Of a DNA stretch of 50,652 nucleotides, positions 49,168 to 50,652 are shown piece after piece. Position numbers and translations under genes: made by a program. This DNA comes from Methanobacteriota archaeon. Its GTDB lineage: Archaea > Halobacteriota > Methanosarcinia > Methanotrichales > Methanotrichaceae. Each line of letters opens with the position of its first letter. Position 1 is the stretch's first letter. The notes under the pieces are model-generated. The model did not search any database. It was not told where the DNA came from and worked only from the letters and a program-made list of their open reading frames with translations. Location: positions 1 to 50,652 of the forward strand of contig JAKPCO010000108.1 in NCBI GenBank assembly GCA_029553285.1, written 5' to 3'.

Positions 49168-50223
49168 TCAGGATTGTTCCTTTCTTGAAACAAACCATTC
49201 TGCAATCTCTATGACGTTTGTTCTACCCCATTCCCTCTTCTTTATGAGTTTTCTCCTCTCCAGAGAGTTCAGGATGCCGCTCAATGACGACTTCGGTATG
49301 CCTGTCTCGTATCGAAGATCCGCCTGGGTCATCCGCCCGCTCCTCTTCAGAAGCGTCTCTATGACGGCCTTCTCCCTGCTGGTCAGGGTCTCTATCACCG
49401 CGGCCATCTCTCTCGTTATCTCTATCGGCTCAGAGCCCGGAATGAAGGGAATTCTTGTGATATCCTCAGGCTGATCACCATCCATCGCGACATCGTGAAC
49501 CTCCCCATCGGAAGCGCTCTCAGAGCGGAGCGAGCCATCCGATTCCCTCCGCCGGGTATCCTGTGGGCTGCCTGCCTGCGGCTCAGGTTGCGGTGTTACT
49601 ACATGCGACCCCATCCTTCTCCTCAGGATCAAGAGTGCGCTGCCACATGTGATGAGTAGAGCTGCTGCTGCAAAATACATCTGGCTCTTCCTTCCTGGCG
49701 GCAGAGATGCATTCACCGATGAGATGTTCGAGGATGTCAGGAGCGGCTGCCTGTATTCGACCACCACATAAGGATCCATGAGATCGTATCCCTGAAGATC
49801 TACAGCCAGCGACTGGTTTGTTGACGAGACAAGATAGCTCAGGCCATCTGAAGGGCTTATGCTGCTGAGCATCGCGTCTCCTGGAAGATAGAGCATCATG
49901 CTGTACCGCTCGTATGATCCATAAGACTGGATCTGAAGGGTCCATGCATCTCCAGCCTTGGATGTGAGCGTGTTTGTGAGGGCATAGAGCTGGGATGTGG
50001 AATTATCATAGGTGTACTGAGATGATCTCAGGAATGTGAGACCCTCAATGCTGTCTGCATATCCGGTTATGAGCGCCTTTCCGGTCCAGTCGAGGTAAAC
50101 GTTCAGAACGAGAGACCTGTTTTCATCAGCTGATAGAGCGGCACTGCTCATTACGAGCAAAAAGAGTATGCAAAGCCAGAGGGCCTTCGCAGCTCTGATC
50201 AACAGCCTGGATGTTTGATTCAT
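49168..50223 (-). CDS. Membrane-anchored winged-helix regulator with external domain
   Basis: A 351-residue one-component sensor-like protein. The signal peptide (AKALWLCILFLLVMSSAALS) is followed by an external beta-rich domain of ~140 residues with sequons NRS, NST, NQS, NIS, NAS. Next come a transmembrane helix (MYFAAAALLITCGSALLI, ~residue 183-200), a low-complexity linker (PQPEPQAGSPQDTRRRESDGSLRSE) and a C-terminal winged helix (SREKAVIETLLKRSGRMTQADLRYETGIPKSSLSGILNSLERRKLIKKREWGRTNVIEIAEWF). The DNA-binding end is cytoplasmic. ATG 50223. Similar membrane-bound archaeal regulators exist, but their signals are mostly unknown. It may control the adjacent exported-protein genes (inference). 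Confidence 0.85.
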   Translation of the reverse strand: MNQTSRLLIRAAKALWLCILFLLVMSSAALSADENRSLVLNVYLDWTGKALITGYADSIEGLTFLRSSQYTYDNSTSQLYALTNTLTSKAGDAWTLQIQSYGSYERYSMMLYLPGDAMLSSISPSDGLSYLVSSTNQSLAVDLQGYDLMDPYVVVEYRQPLLTSSNISSVNASLPPGRKSQMYFAAAALLITCGSALLILRRRMGSHVVTPQPEPQAGSPQDTRRRESDGSLRSESASDGEVHDVAMDGDQPEDITRIPFIPGSEPIEITREMAAVIETLTSREKAVIETLLKRSGRMTQADLRYETGIPKSSLSGILNSLERRKLIKKREWGRTNVIEIAEWFVSRKEQS

Positions 50224-50303
50224 ACTGCCTTCACATGCGCTGCTCTTCTGGGTCTACTTGCTTCAATATGTAGAAATGGTTTTCGATGAAGTCGTCTCAA
50301 AAT

Positions 50304-50652
50304 TCACAGTCTTCTCCAGATGATGAGAAATGCGGCCGGCTGCAGGAATCCCAGGAAGCAAACATCGAGTCGTTCATGTCGTGTTGAGATCCTTCTGAAT
50401 CCAAAGCTTTAGCCATCCGAAGAACCTCTCTACAGATCCTCGCTTTCTGTAAGATGCTTCATCGAATCTGGTGGGTCTACCTGGAGATGGTATCTTCTGG
50501 TTACAGTTATTGGCTGGTATGCAGCTCTTGATGCCTCTTTTTCGAAGGTAGTTCCTGATCTCCCATGAGTCGTAAGCCGCATCTGCCAGTACCTCTGCTG
50601 GTCTTGTTCTCGGCCTTCCTCTGACGAGATTGATTCTGATGCCAGACATGAC
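50304..50652 (-). pseudogene. IS5-family transposase C-terminal part, frameshifted, cut by window edge
   Basis: The frame is open from the right edge: RPAEVLADAAYDSWEIRNYLRKRGIKSCIPA (second catalytic Asp), then EASYRKRGSVERFFGWLK with the IS5 Y-R-E signature (E in VERFF). It stops at 50374 after LWIQKDLNTT. In the +1 frame, immediately after WLK, the family ending FGFRRISTRHERLDVCFLGF and LQPAAFLIIWRRL continues to a stop at 50304. The normal reading would be CTT GGA TTC, while the sequence has CTTT GGA, so one extra T in a short T run explains the break. Sequence GAAGTCGTCTCAAAA (50289-50303) just beyond could be the insertion sequence end. The N-terminal half lies outside the window. Confidence 0.85.

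Noticed and set aside
1-50652. CRISPR array or rRNA genes
   Set aside because: No regularly spaced direct repeats and no rRNA signatures were seen; the repeats present are dispersed, with inverted ends.

Overview
The window looks like a chromosomal segment of a methanogenic archaeon. It carries a complete methyl-coenzyme M reductase operon (mcrB-D-G-A, no mcrC), archaeal-type SecF/SecD, archaeal Hpt, archaeal Elp3, a TtuA/Ncs6-type tRNA thiolase, TATA-box promoters with frequent leaderless starts, and many small exported proteins. The McrA sequence and the absence of mcrC suggest a Methanothrix (Methanosaeta)-like acetoclastic methanogen. That placement is inference from sequence character, not from a database search.

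Layout. 1-5.3 kb: a truncated radical SAM gene, two membrane-protein genes, an adenosine-specific kinase, dihydroorotase, and an hpt-DUF357 pair. 5.4-7.2 kb: an exported protein of unknown function and a response regulator with a degenerate kinase-like tail. 7.4-10 kb: an ArsR repressor, an ArsP-like permease and a thioredoxin-CcdA fusion in one operon. 10.2-11 kb: an exported alpha-acetolactate decarboxylase. 11.6-17 kb: a copper and thiol-redox block (glutaredoxin, ferredoxin:disulfide reductase with rubredoxin, SHOCT membrane protein, CopA, YHS protein, flavin disulfide reductase). 17-23.7 kb: a winged-helix protein, archaeal GlmU, tungsten aldehyde oxidoreductase with its polyferredoxin, Elp3 and a nitroreductase. 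23.9-32.8 kb: SecFD, a radical SAM/SPASM protein, DUF166, two-subunit fumarase, DUF434 and a fused ADP-forming acyl-CoA synthetase.

32.8-34.6 kb is gene-poor and repeat-rich, with two small genes. 34.6-39.1 kb is the mcr operon. Its mRNA appears to begin with a 31-codon upstream reading frame whose last codons form the mcrB ribosome binding site. 39.6-43.6 kb: a radical SAM protein, FKBP, TtuA running into a tRNA-Thr(UGU) gene, a small exported protein and a 38-residue zinc ribbon. 43.7-46.6 kb: the cbiMNQO cobalt transporter. 46.7-50.65 kb: a TRAM protein, nested repeats, two exported proteins, a membrane-anchored transcription regulator and a frameshifted IS5-type transposase cut by the window edge.

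Functionally, the mcr operon (last step of methanogenesis), cobalt import (corrinoids for methyl transfer), ferredoxin-linked enzymes (AOR, disulfide reductase) and SecFD fit an anaerobic ferredoxin-based methanogen. The most distinctive non-coding signal is a family of four MITE-like elements with CGCTCTTAT inverted ends and 8-bp target duplications. One of them sits inside another repeat whose uninterrupted copy is also present in the window.
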